From the NCBI GenBank assembly GCA_963748405.1, contig CAVVIT010000008.1, positions 372,001 to 436,000 on the forward strand: DNA of 64,000 bases, written 5' to 3'. Under the pieces are notes generated by a model. The model searched no databases and was not told the origin of the DNA. It saw only the letters and a program-made list of their open reading frames with translations. Below are positions 35,480-42,850 of this stretch, piece after piece. The stretch is from Fen-1273 sp963748405 (GTDB lineage: Bacteria; Bacteroidota; Ignavibacteria; UBA10030; UBA6906). Position 1 is the stretch's first letter. The number at the start of each line of letters is the position of its first letter. The translations under genes were made by a program, and so were the position numbers.

Positions 35480-36490
35480 CTACCTGTCTTTCAGCTGTCC
35501 TTCAAGCATCCAGTACGGATAGACCCGGGGAGGGCGGCTCAGCTCGTCCAGCTTCTTCACTTCCTCTGCGGTCATCTCCCAGTCCGTGGTCTTGAGCGTG
35601 TCGGCAAGCTGTTTCCCCGTCCTGGCCCCGGTGATGACGGAGGAAACTCCCGGCTTTCGAAGCAGGTAGTTGAGCGCCGCCTGCGTGATCGTCCCGTTGT
35701 GGTGTCCGGCGATCCGCTCCAGCTCGTCGACGATGGCGAATCCCTTCTCCTCGTCGAACTGGAGGAACTGGTCCTTCGGGTTCGTCCTGCGCGCGCCTTC
35801 GGGCCGCGGCTTTCCCTTCCGGTATTTCCCGGTGAGGAATCCGCCTCCGAGCGGGCTCCACGCAAGTATCCCCAGGTTCTGGTCCAGGCACAGGGGGACG
35901 AGCTCGTTCTCCAGGTCGCGCGCCACGAGCGAATAATACGCCTGCAGCGTGACGTATTTCTCGAGCGATTGCCGTTCGGAGACGGCGAGGGCCTTCATGA
36001 GCTGCCATCCCGTGTGGTTCGATGCGCCGATATACCGCACTTTTCCGGAGCGGACGAGGTCATCGAGGGCCCGGAGCGTTTCCTCCTGCGGCGTGCGCGG
36101 ATCGAAGCTGTGGACCTGGTACAGGTCGATGTAGTCGGTCCCGAGCCGTTTCAGGCTGGCGTTGCAGCCCTCGATGATGTGACGCCGGGAAAGCCCGATG
36201 TCGTTCGGCCCTTCCCCCGTTCTCCCGCGCACCTTTGTGGCAAGCACGATGTTCTTCCGCCTGCTCCCCAGTCCTTTCCCGAGCATTTCCTCCGCCAGAC
36301 CTTCCGAATACACGTCGGCGGTGTCGAAGAAATTGATCCCTCCGTCGAGCGCCTGGTGCACGAGTGCCGTCGCTTCCTTCTGGCCGAGCGCCCCGATCAC
36401 TTTCCAGAAGCTCCTTCCGCCGAACGTCATTGCGCCGAAACAGATTTCGGAGACCTTGATCCCCGTATTGCCCATGAATCTCATTTTCAT
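35480..36490 (-). CDS. Aldo/keto reductase
   Basis: 336 residues with the AKR barrel. Catalytic tetrad: Asp and Tyr in FFDTADVYSEG, Lys in VLATKVRG and His in YQVHSFDPRTP. The C-terminal NADPH-binding part includes SSVITGARTGKQL. It resembles the YajO/Tas-like AKR11-13 groups that reduce small aldehydes and ketones with NADPH in the cytosol. It is first in a two-gene unit with the esterase gene. Confidence 0.93.
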   Translation of the reverse strand: MKMRFMGNTGIKVSEICFGAMTFGGRSFWKVIGALGQKEATALVHQALDGGINFFDTADVYSEGLAEEMLGKGLGSRRKNIVLATKVRGRTGEGPNDIGLSRRHIIEGCNASLKRLGTDYIDLYQVHSFDPRTPQEETLRALDDLVRSGKVRYIGASNHTGWQLMKALAVSERQSLEKYVTLQAYYSLVARDLENELVPLCLDQNLGILAWSPLGGGFLTGKYRKGKPRPEGARRTNPKDQFLQFDEEKGFAIVDELERIAGHHNGTITQAALNYLLRKPGVSSVITGARTGKQLADTLKTTDWEMTAEEVKKLDELSRPPRVYPYWMLEGQLKDR

Positions 36491-36508
36491 AGCCGGATTC
36501 TCCTATTG

Positions 36509-36518
36509 TTGACGTCAA
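36509..36518. promoter_or_regulatory. Short palindrome upstream of the aldo/keto reductase gene
   Basis: Perfect 10-base palindrome TTGACGTCAA 19 bases upstream of the start codon. It could be a small operator; with ten bases chance is possible. Confidence 0.25.
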
Positions 36519-36567
36519 ATCTACGATAATTCGACGACATTTTCCGGGGGCGCGGCAGAAGAATCGC

Positions 36568-36596
36568 TTGCAACACGGCCCCCCTTTCAATACTTT
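36568..36596 (+). promoter_or_regulatory. Sigma70-like promoter of the M28 peptidase gene
   Basis: TTGCAA at 36568-36573, 17-base spacer and TACTTT at 36591-36596, 46 bases before the start codon. Confidence 0.45.
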
Positions 36597-36641
36597 GGAT
36601 TACCGCACACGTGCAGATGAATCTTCCGAGGAGCAGGCCCG

Positions 36642-38237
36642 ATGAAGTTTGCATGGCTTCTGGTTTTTCCCGTTGCCTTCGCGCTGGCCCAGGTCGGGAG
36701 CGTGGATCCGGATGCGCGTACAGGATTTGAATCGATCAACGCCGGGGACCTGAGAACGTATCTCACGTATCTTGCCTCCGACGCCCTCCAGGGGAGGGAG
36801 ACGTCGTATCCGGGCGAGAAGATGGCCGCCGCGTACATCGCGGACCATTTCAAGCAGTTCGGCCTCCGTCCCATGGGAGACGACGGGACATACCTTCAGC
36901 ACTACGCCGTGGACGTCGTCCGGGTGAGCGACTCGACTTCCCTGACCGTCCGAAATGTGGACGGGGAGCAGAAGTTCAGGTGGACCAACGACTTCATCTC
37001 GTTCAGCGGCCGCGATACCGCTCTTTCGGCGAACGTCGCGTTCGTCGGCTACATGGACAGCAGGACCCCCGCCGAGCAGAAGCCTGCGCTGGCGGGAAAA
37101 TTCATCCTCGTGCTGAGCGGTCAGCGTCCGGGGAGCACTCCCACCGCAGCCGTACCCTCCCTGAGGAGGGTATTCGGCCCGGGCAGGAGAGATTCGGGCG
37201 CGGTTGCGATGTTGATCGTTGCCTCGGATACCGGCGCGTCGTCGTACCCGGCGATCGTCTCGGGGATGTTCTCCGCGGGCGTTGCGGGAGGGAGGATGGC
37301 TCTGAAAGGGGAGTCTCCTCGTGCGATCAGAGGCGGCCCGCTCACGTACATCGTGTCGCCGGCGCTCGCCGATGCGATTCTTCGCTCGGGAGGCACCTCG
37401 CTCGCCGAAGCGCGCCGGCTTGCCTCCGGAGATTCCCTCTTCTATCCCATGCTGATGTACCACGTGACGGTGGGTCTCGACGAGAAGGTCAATCACGAGG
37501 AGCGGGAAACTGAGAACGTCGTCGGCCTGATCGAGGGGACCGACCCGGTGATGAAGCACGACGTTGTCGTGTTCTCGGCCCACTTCGACCATCTGGGGAC
37601 GGGGCTGGGGGGGGCGATCTATCACGGGGCGGATGACAACGGCTCGGGGACATCAATGGTCCTGGAGCTCGCGCACGCATTTGAAACGAATCCCGTGAAG
37701 CCGAAATGCAGCCTTCTGTTCCTGACGGTCTCAGGCGAGGAAAAGGGGCTTCTCGGATCGTCGTATTACACCTCCCACCCGGTGGTCCCTCTCGACAATA
37801 CGGTCGCGGATTTCAATACCGATATGATCGGGAGGATGGATTCCGCCCACGTGGCGTCGGGATCCGGACCCTACACGTACCTGATCGGGTCCGACAAGAT
37901 CAGCACGGAGCTCGACAGCATCCTCCGGGTGGCCAACAGGGAGTCCAACAACATCGCCCTTGACTACGAGTACGACAACGATCAGGATCCCCACCAGTAC
38001 TACCGGAGGAGCGACCACTACAACTTCGCGAAGCACGGCGTCCCCATTGCGTTCTTCTTTACCGGCGAGCACGCCGACTACCATAAGCCCACTGATACAA
38101 TAGACAAGATCCTGTTCGACCGCATCGTGAAGATCGGACAGGTGGTGTACTACGCGGGCTGGAAAACGGCGAACCTCCACTCGATGATGGCGAAGGACGG
38201 GACGGGGGCCGGTTACCGCGATGCCGGGCCCAGGTAG
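36642..38237 (+). CDS. Exported M28 family zinc aminopeptidase
   Basis: 531 residues with a signal peptide (FAWLLVFPVAFALAQ-like start). The M28 zinc ligands are visible in order: His and Asp in AHFDHLG and GADDNGSGT, Glu-Glu in SGEEKGLLG, Asp in DMIGRMD and the final His in EHADYHKPTDT. A PA-like insert lies between residues 130 and 260. It would remove N-terminal residues from peptides in the periplasm. The stop codon is part of a REP-like element. Confidence 0.92.
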   Translation: MKFAWLLVFPVAFALAQVGSVDPDARTGFESINAGDLRTYLTYLASDALQGRETSYPGEKMAAAYIADHFKQFGLRPMGDDGTYLQHYAVDVVRVSDSTSLTVRNVDGEQKFRWTNDFISFSGRDTALSANVAFVGYMDSRTPAEQKPALAGKFILVLSGQRPGSTPTAAVPSLRRVFGPGRRDSGAVAMLIVASDTGASSYPAIVSGMFSAGVAGGRMALKGESPRAIRGGPLTYIVSPALADAILRSGGTSLAEARRLASGDSLFYPMLMYHVTVGLDEKVNHEERETENVVGLIEGTDPVMKHDVVVFSAHFDHLGTGLGGAIYHGADDNGSGTSMVLELAHAFETNPVKPKCSLLFLTVSGEEKGLLGSSYYTSHPVVPLDNTVADFNTDMIGRMDSAHVASGSGPYTYLIGSDKISTELDSILRVANRESNNIALDYEYDNDQDPHQYYRRSDHYNFAKHGVPIAFFFTGEHADYHKPTDTIDKILFDRIVKIGQVVYYAGWKTANLHSMMAKDGTGAGYRDAGPR

Positions 38238-38258
38238 TCATTGCGACCGAAGCAACCT
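38235..38258. repeat. REP-like element, copy 2
   Basis: Second copy of the 24-base element at 13583-13606 (21 of 24 bases identical), again beginning with a gene's TAG stop. It has the TTGC/GCAA stem and is followed by a run of seven T, so here it may also act as a weak terminator. Confidence 0.4.
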
Positions 38259-38268
38259 TTTTTTCCCC

Positions 38269-38297
38269 TTGACATTAACTCCCGCTGTTCGTAAACT
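38269..38297 (+). promoter_or_regulatory. Strong sigma70-like promoter of the cytochrome c/cupredoxin operon
   Basis: TTGACA at 38269-38274, a 17-base spacer and TAAACT at 38292-38297. It is 290 bases upstream of the cytochrome gene, so the transcript has a long leader containing a hairpin and a small ORF. Confidence 0.65.
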
Positions 38298-38346
38298 TTG
38301 TCGCTCCTGAACACCCGTTCTTTGCATCAGCGATTCTCGAGTTAAT

Positions 38347-38363
38347 CCTCTCCCACGGAGAGG
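38347..38363 (+). promoter_or_regulatory. Leader hairpin holding a Shine-Dalgarno sequence
   Basis: Perfect 7-bp inverted repeat CCTCTCC / GGAGAGG with a 3-base loop. The right arm is the ribosome site of the small ORF that starts at 38367, so folding would hide it. Confidence 0.4.
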
Positions 38364-38366
38364 AGC

Positions 38367-38528
38367 ATGTCCCACATTTTGACTGTACCCCAGTGCGCGG
38401 AGCTCGACGAATCGTGCCACGTCACGCCTCGATTCATCCCGGAGCGTTACAGCTCCCTTCTTCGTTCTCCACCTGCTCAACGATATACCCTTCGTCCGAC
38501 GATTCCCATGTACTACCGCAAAGGTTGA
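38367..38528 (+). CDS. Candidate leader ORF (53 codons) upstream of the cytochrome c gene
   Basis: ATG three bases after GGAGAGGAG, read to a TGA at 38526-38528. The peptide starts MSHILTVPQCAELDESCHV and ends PMYYRKG; it has no signal peptide and no family that I recognise. The 355-base stretch between the M28 peptidase gene and the cytochrome gene holds, besides this ORF, only the REP-like element, the promoter and the hairpin. Translation is not shown; it may be a regulatory upstream ORF or chance. Confidence 0.3.
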   Translation: MSHILTVPQCAELDESCHVTPRFIPERYSSLLRSPPAQRYTLRPTIPMYYRKG

Positions 38529-38592
38529 CGAGCTGTTCTTTGCTGTCCCATATCCAATCCACCACACATACCATTCACTCCAGGAGGTACTC

Positions 38593-39174
38593 ATGAAAGT
38601 AACTTCGTCGATATTTGTGGCAGGTCTGTCCTGTGCCCTGTTTGTTTCCGCGGGCAATGCCCAGGATAAGGATGCAGGGATCAAAGCCCTGATCGCCAGG
38701 GGGAAGTACCTTGTGACGATCGGGAGCTGTAACGACTGTCATTCTCCGAAGAACTTCACACCGCAGGGTCCGGTCGTCGACGAGACGCGTGCTCTCTCCG
38801 GATCGCCTTCCTCCAATCCCGTCCCGGCGATCCCGGCGGGCGTTCTCGCTCCTGACAAGTGGGGAGCGCTTGCAGCCAACGATCTGACCGCGTGGGCGGG
38901 TCCGTGGGGTGTCAGCTTCGCGCGCAACCTGACGCCTGACAAAGAGACCGGCCTCGGAAGCTGGACGGAAGCGATGTTCATCAAGGCGCTCCGGACGGGT
39001 AAAGATATGGGCGAGGGCAGGCCGATCCTCCCGCCAATGCCCTGGGACATGATTGGCAAGGCGACGGACTCGGACCTCAAGGCGATCTTTGCGTATCTGA
39101 AGTCTCTCAAGCCGATCAAGAACGCCGTGCACGACCCGATTCCCCCGGCGGCGGCTCCGGGCGGCGGACACTGA
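38593..39174 (+). CDS. Exported monohaem cytochrome c
   Basis: 193 residues, AGGAGG eight bases before the ATG, signal peptide (SIFVAGLSCALFVSAGNAQ). One haem-binding CxxCH (SCNDCHSPKN) lies near residue 50, and the distal Met is probably in PPMPWDMIGKATDSDLKAIFAYLKSLKP, the class I c-type pattern also seen in the cytochrome subunits of dehydrogenases. It is a periplasmic electron carrier. The cupredoxin-like gene follows after one base, and the terminator at 40091 ends the pair. Confidence 0.9.
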   Translation: MKVTSSIFVAGLSCALFVSAGNAQDKDAGIKALIARGKYLVTIGSCNDCHSPKNFTPQGPVVDETRALSGSPSSNPVPAIPAGVLAPDKWGALAANDLTAWAGPWGVSFARNLTPDKETGLGSWTEAMFIKALRTGKDMGEGRPILPPMPWDMIGKATDSDLKAIFAYLKSLKPIKNAVHDPIPPAAAPGGGH

Positions 39175-39175
39175 C

Positions 39176-40024
39176 ATGAAAGCGGGGAGGAGGATTCCTG
39201 TGCCTGTACCATCTCGTGTTTCAATTCTCGCGCTCGCGCTGATTGCCGGCCTCGCGTGCGGCGGTGCTTCCGCCCAGACGCGGTACCGTGGCGCCGAGGT
39301 TGCGCACTGCAGCACCGTGCGTGGTTCGGTCCGGCTGTCGTCCGTTCCTTCGGCGGGAGCCGTTGACCGCATGACGAAGGACGAGGCGGTGTGCGGAAAA
39401 CGGAAGCCCTCTCCCCGGCTCCTGACGGCGCCGGGGGGCGGCGTCAGGTTTGCCGTTGTGTGGATTGACGGGATCACGCAGGGGAAGAAGTGCCCGACTC
39501 CGGGCACCGCGACGCTCAGGCAGCGGAACTGCGCATATGCGCCTCATGTGCTTATTCTCAATCCGGGCGACGAGCTGGAGATTGTGAACGAGGATCCCAT
39601 CCTCCACAACGTTCATTCGTATGACCTGAACAACAGTCTCCGCTCGGTGTTCAACATCGCCCAGCCCGTGCGGGGGTTTCACTCCAGGGTCCGGGACGGC
39701 GATATCGCGGGTGTCAACGCGATGCTGACGACGTGCGATGCCGGGCATCCGTGGATGAGCGCGTACATCATCAGGGCCTCCAGTCCGTATTGCACCGTCA
39801 CCGACGAGGAAGGAAACTTCCAGCTGCCAGGCGTCCCGCCGGGGAACTACACGCTGAAGATGTGGCACGAAGGGATCGCCGTGCGTGGTTCGACGGTCGG
39901 AGCCGGTTCTCCCCCTGTCGTCGAGGAACCCTACACGGAGTCCCGGCAGATCACGGTGGGACCTGATGAGACTGTCACGATTGGTTTCGTCCTTTCGGTC
40001 CGGACGGCCGTCGCATCGGACTGA
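39176..40024 (+). CDS. Exported cupredoxin-like protein with C-terminal carboxypeptidase-regulatory-like fold
   Basis: 282 residues with a signal peptide (SILALALIAGLACGGASAQ). A plastocyanin-like copper site is suggested by the first His in DPILHNVHSYD and the Cys-His-Met group in TTCDAGHPWMSAY, the usual H...C-H-M spacing of blue copper proteins. The C-terminal part (VTDEEGNFQLPGVPPGNYTLKMWHEG) is a carboxypeptidase regulatory-like beta sandwich. It begins one base after the cytochrome c stop. Role: probably periplasmic electron transfer or copper binding next to the cytochrome; this is inference. Confidence 0.75.
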   Translation: MKAGRRIPVPVPSRVSILALALIAGLACGGASAQTRYRGAEVAHCSTVRGSVRLSSVPSAGAVDRMTKDEAVCGKRKPSPRLLTAPGGGVRFAVVWIDGITQGKKCPTPGTATLRQRNCAYAPHVLILNPGDELEIVNEDPILHNVHSYDLNNSLRSVFNIAQPVRGFHSRVRDGDIAGVNAMLTTCDAGHPWMSAYIIRASSPYCTVTDEEGNFQLPGVPPGNYTLKMWHEGIAVRGSTVGAGSPPVVEEPYTESRQITVGPDETVTIGFVLSVRTAVASD

Positions 40025-40090
40025 GACAGAAAGAACACGACGACCCGGAGTTGCCTGCGGGCTCTCCGGGGCGCCCGGTGGAAGCTGCAG

Positions 40091-40122
40091 GGAGCCCGCC
40101 CGGTTCGGCGGGCCCTTTTTTA
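40091..40122 (+). terminator. Strong intrinsic terminator after the cytochrome c/cupredoxin operon
   Basis: Stem GCCCGCC / GGCGGGC (40094-40100 with 40107-40113), 6-base loop, then CC and six T. A TATCTT just after it (40126-40131) may be the -10 box for the next gene. Confidence 0.85.
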
Positions 40123-40272
40123 TTCGTATCTTGAGCCATGATCGGCCGGACCATCTCCCACTATGCATCGATCCAGCGTGGGAACCGCTGCGGGGCGATC
40201 CCGGATTCCAGAAACTCGTCGCCGGCAATTCTTCCGGAACCAACTGATGCACGGACCACGAAGGGAGACCCT

Positions 40273-41958
40273 GTGAGATCGACGCGTATTCCGATCGCGA
40301 TTCTTTGCTTCCTAGCGCTCAACCCGGCGCACGGTCAGGTGAAGCCCTGCGACATCCTGATCCGGAACGCCGTCATATACGACGGGAGCGGCGCGAAGCC
40401 GGTGCGCGGCGAGGTGGCCGTGAGCGCGGATACGATCGCGTATGCCGGTCCGCCGGCAGGGTACCGCGGCACCCGCGAGATTGACGCGAAGGGACGTGCC
40501 GTCTCCCCCGGGTTCATCAACATGCTCAGCCACGCGGAAGAGTCCCTGATCGCCGACGGCCGTTCGCAGAGCGACCTGAGGCAGGGGGTGACGCTCGAAG
40601 TGTTCGGAGAGTTTTCGATGGGCCCCCTGACGGACACGCTCAGGAAGGAAGCCCTGGCGATGGAATCGGACATCAGGTACCCCATCGTGTGGACGACGCT
40701 GGGAGAGTACCTCGACTGGCTGGCCGGGAAGGGGATTGCGACGAACGTCGCATCGTTCATAGGCGCGGGAACGGTGCGGGCGAACGTCCTTCACTATGAC
40801 GCACGCCCTCCGACCGAAGAGGAGCTTGCGAAAATGAAGTCGCTCGTCCGCCGGGCCATGGAGGAGGGGGCGCTCGGTCTTACGACCGCGCTCCTGTACG
40901 TTCCGGACGTCTACATGACCACGCCGGAGCTCACGTCTCTTGCGAAAGTGGCGGCGGAATACGGGGGGAGATTCACGGCCCATATCCGGAGTGAGGGGAA
41001 GCACCTTCCGGACGCAGTGAGAGAAATGATCAGGATCGCCCGCGATGCGCGCGTGGGCGTCGAAATCTACCATCTCAAGGCGAGCGGGAAGGACTCCTGG
41101 CCGCTTCTTGACCCTGTCCTCGATGAGATCGACAGTGCACGCGCCGGCGGTGTGGACATCTCGGCGAACATGTATACATACACGGCTGCCGCGACGGGTC
41201 TCGACGGGGCGATGCCTCCCTGGGTTCAGGAGGGGGGATACGGTGCGTGGGCGAAGCGGCTCAGGGATCCCGCCGTGAGGGAACGGCTGAAGAAGGAAAT
41301 GACGACGCCGTCCGACTCATGGGAAAGCTACTACATGGAGGCCGGCACGCCCGACAACGTTCTCTTCGTGGCGTTCAAGAACGAGAAGCTCAAGTTGCTG
41401 ACGGGGAAGACACTCGCGGAAGTCGCGGCAATGCGGGGGACCTCCCCCGTGGAAACGATGATGGATCTCGTCGTGGAGGACAGCTCCCGGGTGGGGACGA
41501 TCTATTTCCTGATGTCGGAGGAGAACGTGCGGAAGCAGATCAGGAAACCGTGGGTCGCCTTCGGGTCCGACGAAGGGTCGTTCGCCCCGGAGGGGGTGTT
41601 CCTGAAATCCAATCCTCATCCGCGGGCGTACGGCAACGTTGCCCGGCTGCTGGGAAAGTATGTCCGGGACGAGAAGCTCATCCCGCTGGAAGAGGCCGTC
41701 CGGCGTCTCACGTCCCTTCCCGCCGTCAACCTGAAGCTCGTGAAACGGGGGTATCTGCGTGCAGGGTATTTCGCGGACATCGTGATCTTCGACCCCGCGC
41801 GCGTGGAGGATCACGCGACGTACGCGAACCCCCACCGGTACTCCACGGGGGTTTCCGACGTGTTCGTCAACGGGGTCCAGGTCCTCAGCGGGGGCGAGCA
41901 CACGGGAGCAACGCCCGGAAGGATCGTCCGGGGCCCGGGGTGGAAACCCGCCCGCTGA
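40273..41958 (+). CDS. Exported N-acyl-D-amino-acid deacylase-like amidohydrolase
   Basis: 561 residues. The open frame begins at 40138, but the GTG at 40273 has GGGAG upstream and gives a signal peptide (IPIAILCFLALNPAHGQ). It matches D-aminoacylase-type amidohydrolases: ILIRNAVIYDGSGAKPVRGEV at the start, FTAHIRSEG, EIYHLKASG and SDEGSFAPEG for later metal or substrate residues, and the C-terminal GYFADIVIFDP. The usual HxH metal motif after PGFI reads NMLSHAEES, so the first His is missing; this variant occurs in a subgroup. Predicted role is hydrolysis of N-acylated amino acids in the periplasm, less certain because of that change. Confidence 0.82.
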   Translation: MRSTRIPIAILCFLALNPAHGQVKPCDILIRNAVIYDGSGAKPVRGEVAVSADTIAYAGPPAGYRGTREIDAKGRAVSPGFINMLSHAEESLIADGRSQSDLRQGVTLEVFGEFSMGPLTDTLRKEALAMESDIRYPIVWTTLGEYLDWLAGKGIATNVASFIGAGTVRANVLHYDARPPTEEELAKMKSLVRRAMEEGALGLTTALLYVPDVYMTTPELTSLAKVAAEYGGRFTAHIRSEGKHLPDAVREMIRIARDARVGVEIYHLKASGKDSWPLLDPVLDEIDSARAGGVDISANMYTYTAAATGLDGAMPPWVQEGGYGAWAKRLRDPAVRERLKKEMTTPSDSWESYYMEAGTPDNVLFVAFKNEKLKLLTGKTLAEVAAMRGTSPVETMMDLVVEDSSRVGTIYFLMSEENVRKQIRKPWVAFGSDEGSFAPEGVFLKSNPHPRAYGNVARLLGKYVRDEKLIPLEEAVRRLTSLPAVNLKLVKRGYLRAGYFADIVIFDPARVEDHATYANPHRYSTGVSDVFVNGVQVLSGGEHTGATPGRIVRGPGWKPAR

Positions 41959-41969
41959 TCCGGTGCATT

Positions 41970-42848
41970 CTACCCCCCGCCCGTCTTCGGCTGCGCCACG
42001 ACGAGGAGCCCCAGCACGCCGAGATCGCTGAAGAGCAGGGGGGCAAACACCGGTGCGAACGCCAGTATCCGCTCCAGGCTCAGCTGGCCTGTGCCCGCGA
42101 GGTCGGCCGAGAGGTGGAACCCGAACCCCAGAATTCCCACCACGACCGCCGCGATCATCGTCCAGAAGTAGACGAGCTCATCCCCGCGCGACCAGACCTT
42201 TGAGACGGCGATCGTGATGACGACCGCGGTCGCGAAGAGGCCGAAGACTATCGCGATGAGCTTGTACGCCGTATAGCCGTACTGCGCGTGGTCGATGAGC
42301 GATGTCATCGCGCTGCCGGCGAACCCCAGTCCGACGAACCAGATGAAATGACGTTCCCGCGAGATGGGCGCCCTGAACGTCCCGAGCCCGGGGACCTCGA
42401 GAACTCCCGGCTGGCCATCCACCTCCTGCGTTGCTGCGTACAGCCCGATGAGCGATATCCCGCAGAATGCCAGCGGCGCGAGTATCGGGGAGCCGAACAC
42501 GACCCACGCCCACGTGAGGTGCCCTCCCGGGTTCAGCACGGCGTTCCCGTGGAATGCGGTGCCGAGCGCCCCCACCGCAAATCCCAGGAGCATGAGCCCG
42601 AGATGGACGACGGCGAGCCATCCCTTCGGCTTCGACTGGAATGAGAGGAGTATGCACGAAAGCGCGCAGAAGGGGGAGATGTAGACGGGGATCAGCTCGT
42701 AGACCGGAACGAACGCGTTGATCGAATGGGCGAGCGCCACGTCCAGCCCTGTCGAGATGAAGTTGATCCCTGCGAACATCAGCAGGAACCGGTTCTTTTC
42801 CATCGGCAGCCGGATCTGGGCGAGCCGGAACACGGAGACCTGGTCCAT
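41970..42848 (-). CDS. Eight-helix membrane protein partnered with the octaheme cytochrome
   Basis: 292 residues. The open frame extends upstream to 43184 but that part is antisense-frame sequence of the cytochrome gene; the ATG at 42848, two bases after the cytochrome stop, is the real start. Eight hydrophobic helices are visible. Several His residues lie in or at the ends of helices (VALAHSINAF, AVVHLGLMLL, GTAFHGNAV, LIDHAQYG, GFGFHLSAD), which is compatible with haem b or quinone binding. I do not recognise the family. Its position makes it the likely membrane electron donor or acceptor for the cytochrome. Confidence 0.75.
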   Translation of the reverse strand: MDQVSVFRLAQIRLPMEKNRFLLMFAGINFISTGLDVALAHSINAFVPVYELIPVYISPFCALSCILLSFQSKPKGWLAVVHLGLMLLGFAVGALGTAFHGNAVLNPGGHLTWAWVVFGSPILAPLAFCGISLIGLYAATQEVDGQPGVLEVPGLGTFRAPISRERHFIWFVGLGFAGSAMTSLIDHAQYGYTAYKLIAIVFGLFATAVVITIAVSKVWSRGDELVYFWTMIAAVVVGILGFGFHLSADLAGTGQLSLERILAFAPVFAPLLFSDLGVLGLLVVAQPKTGGG

Positions 42849-42850
42849 GG

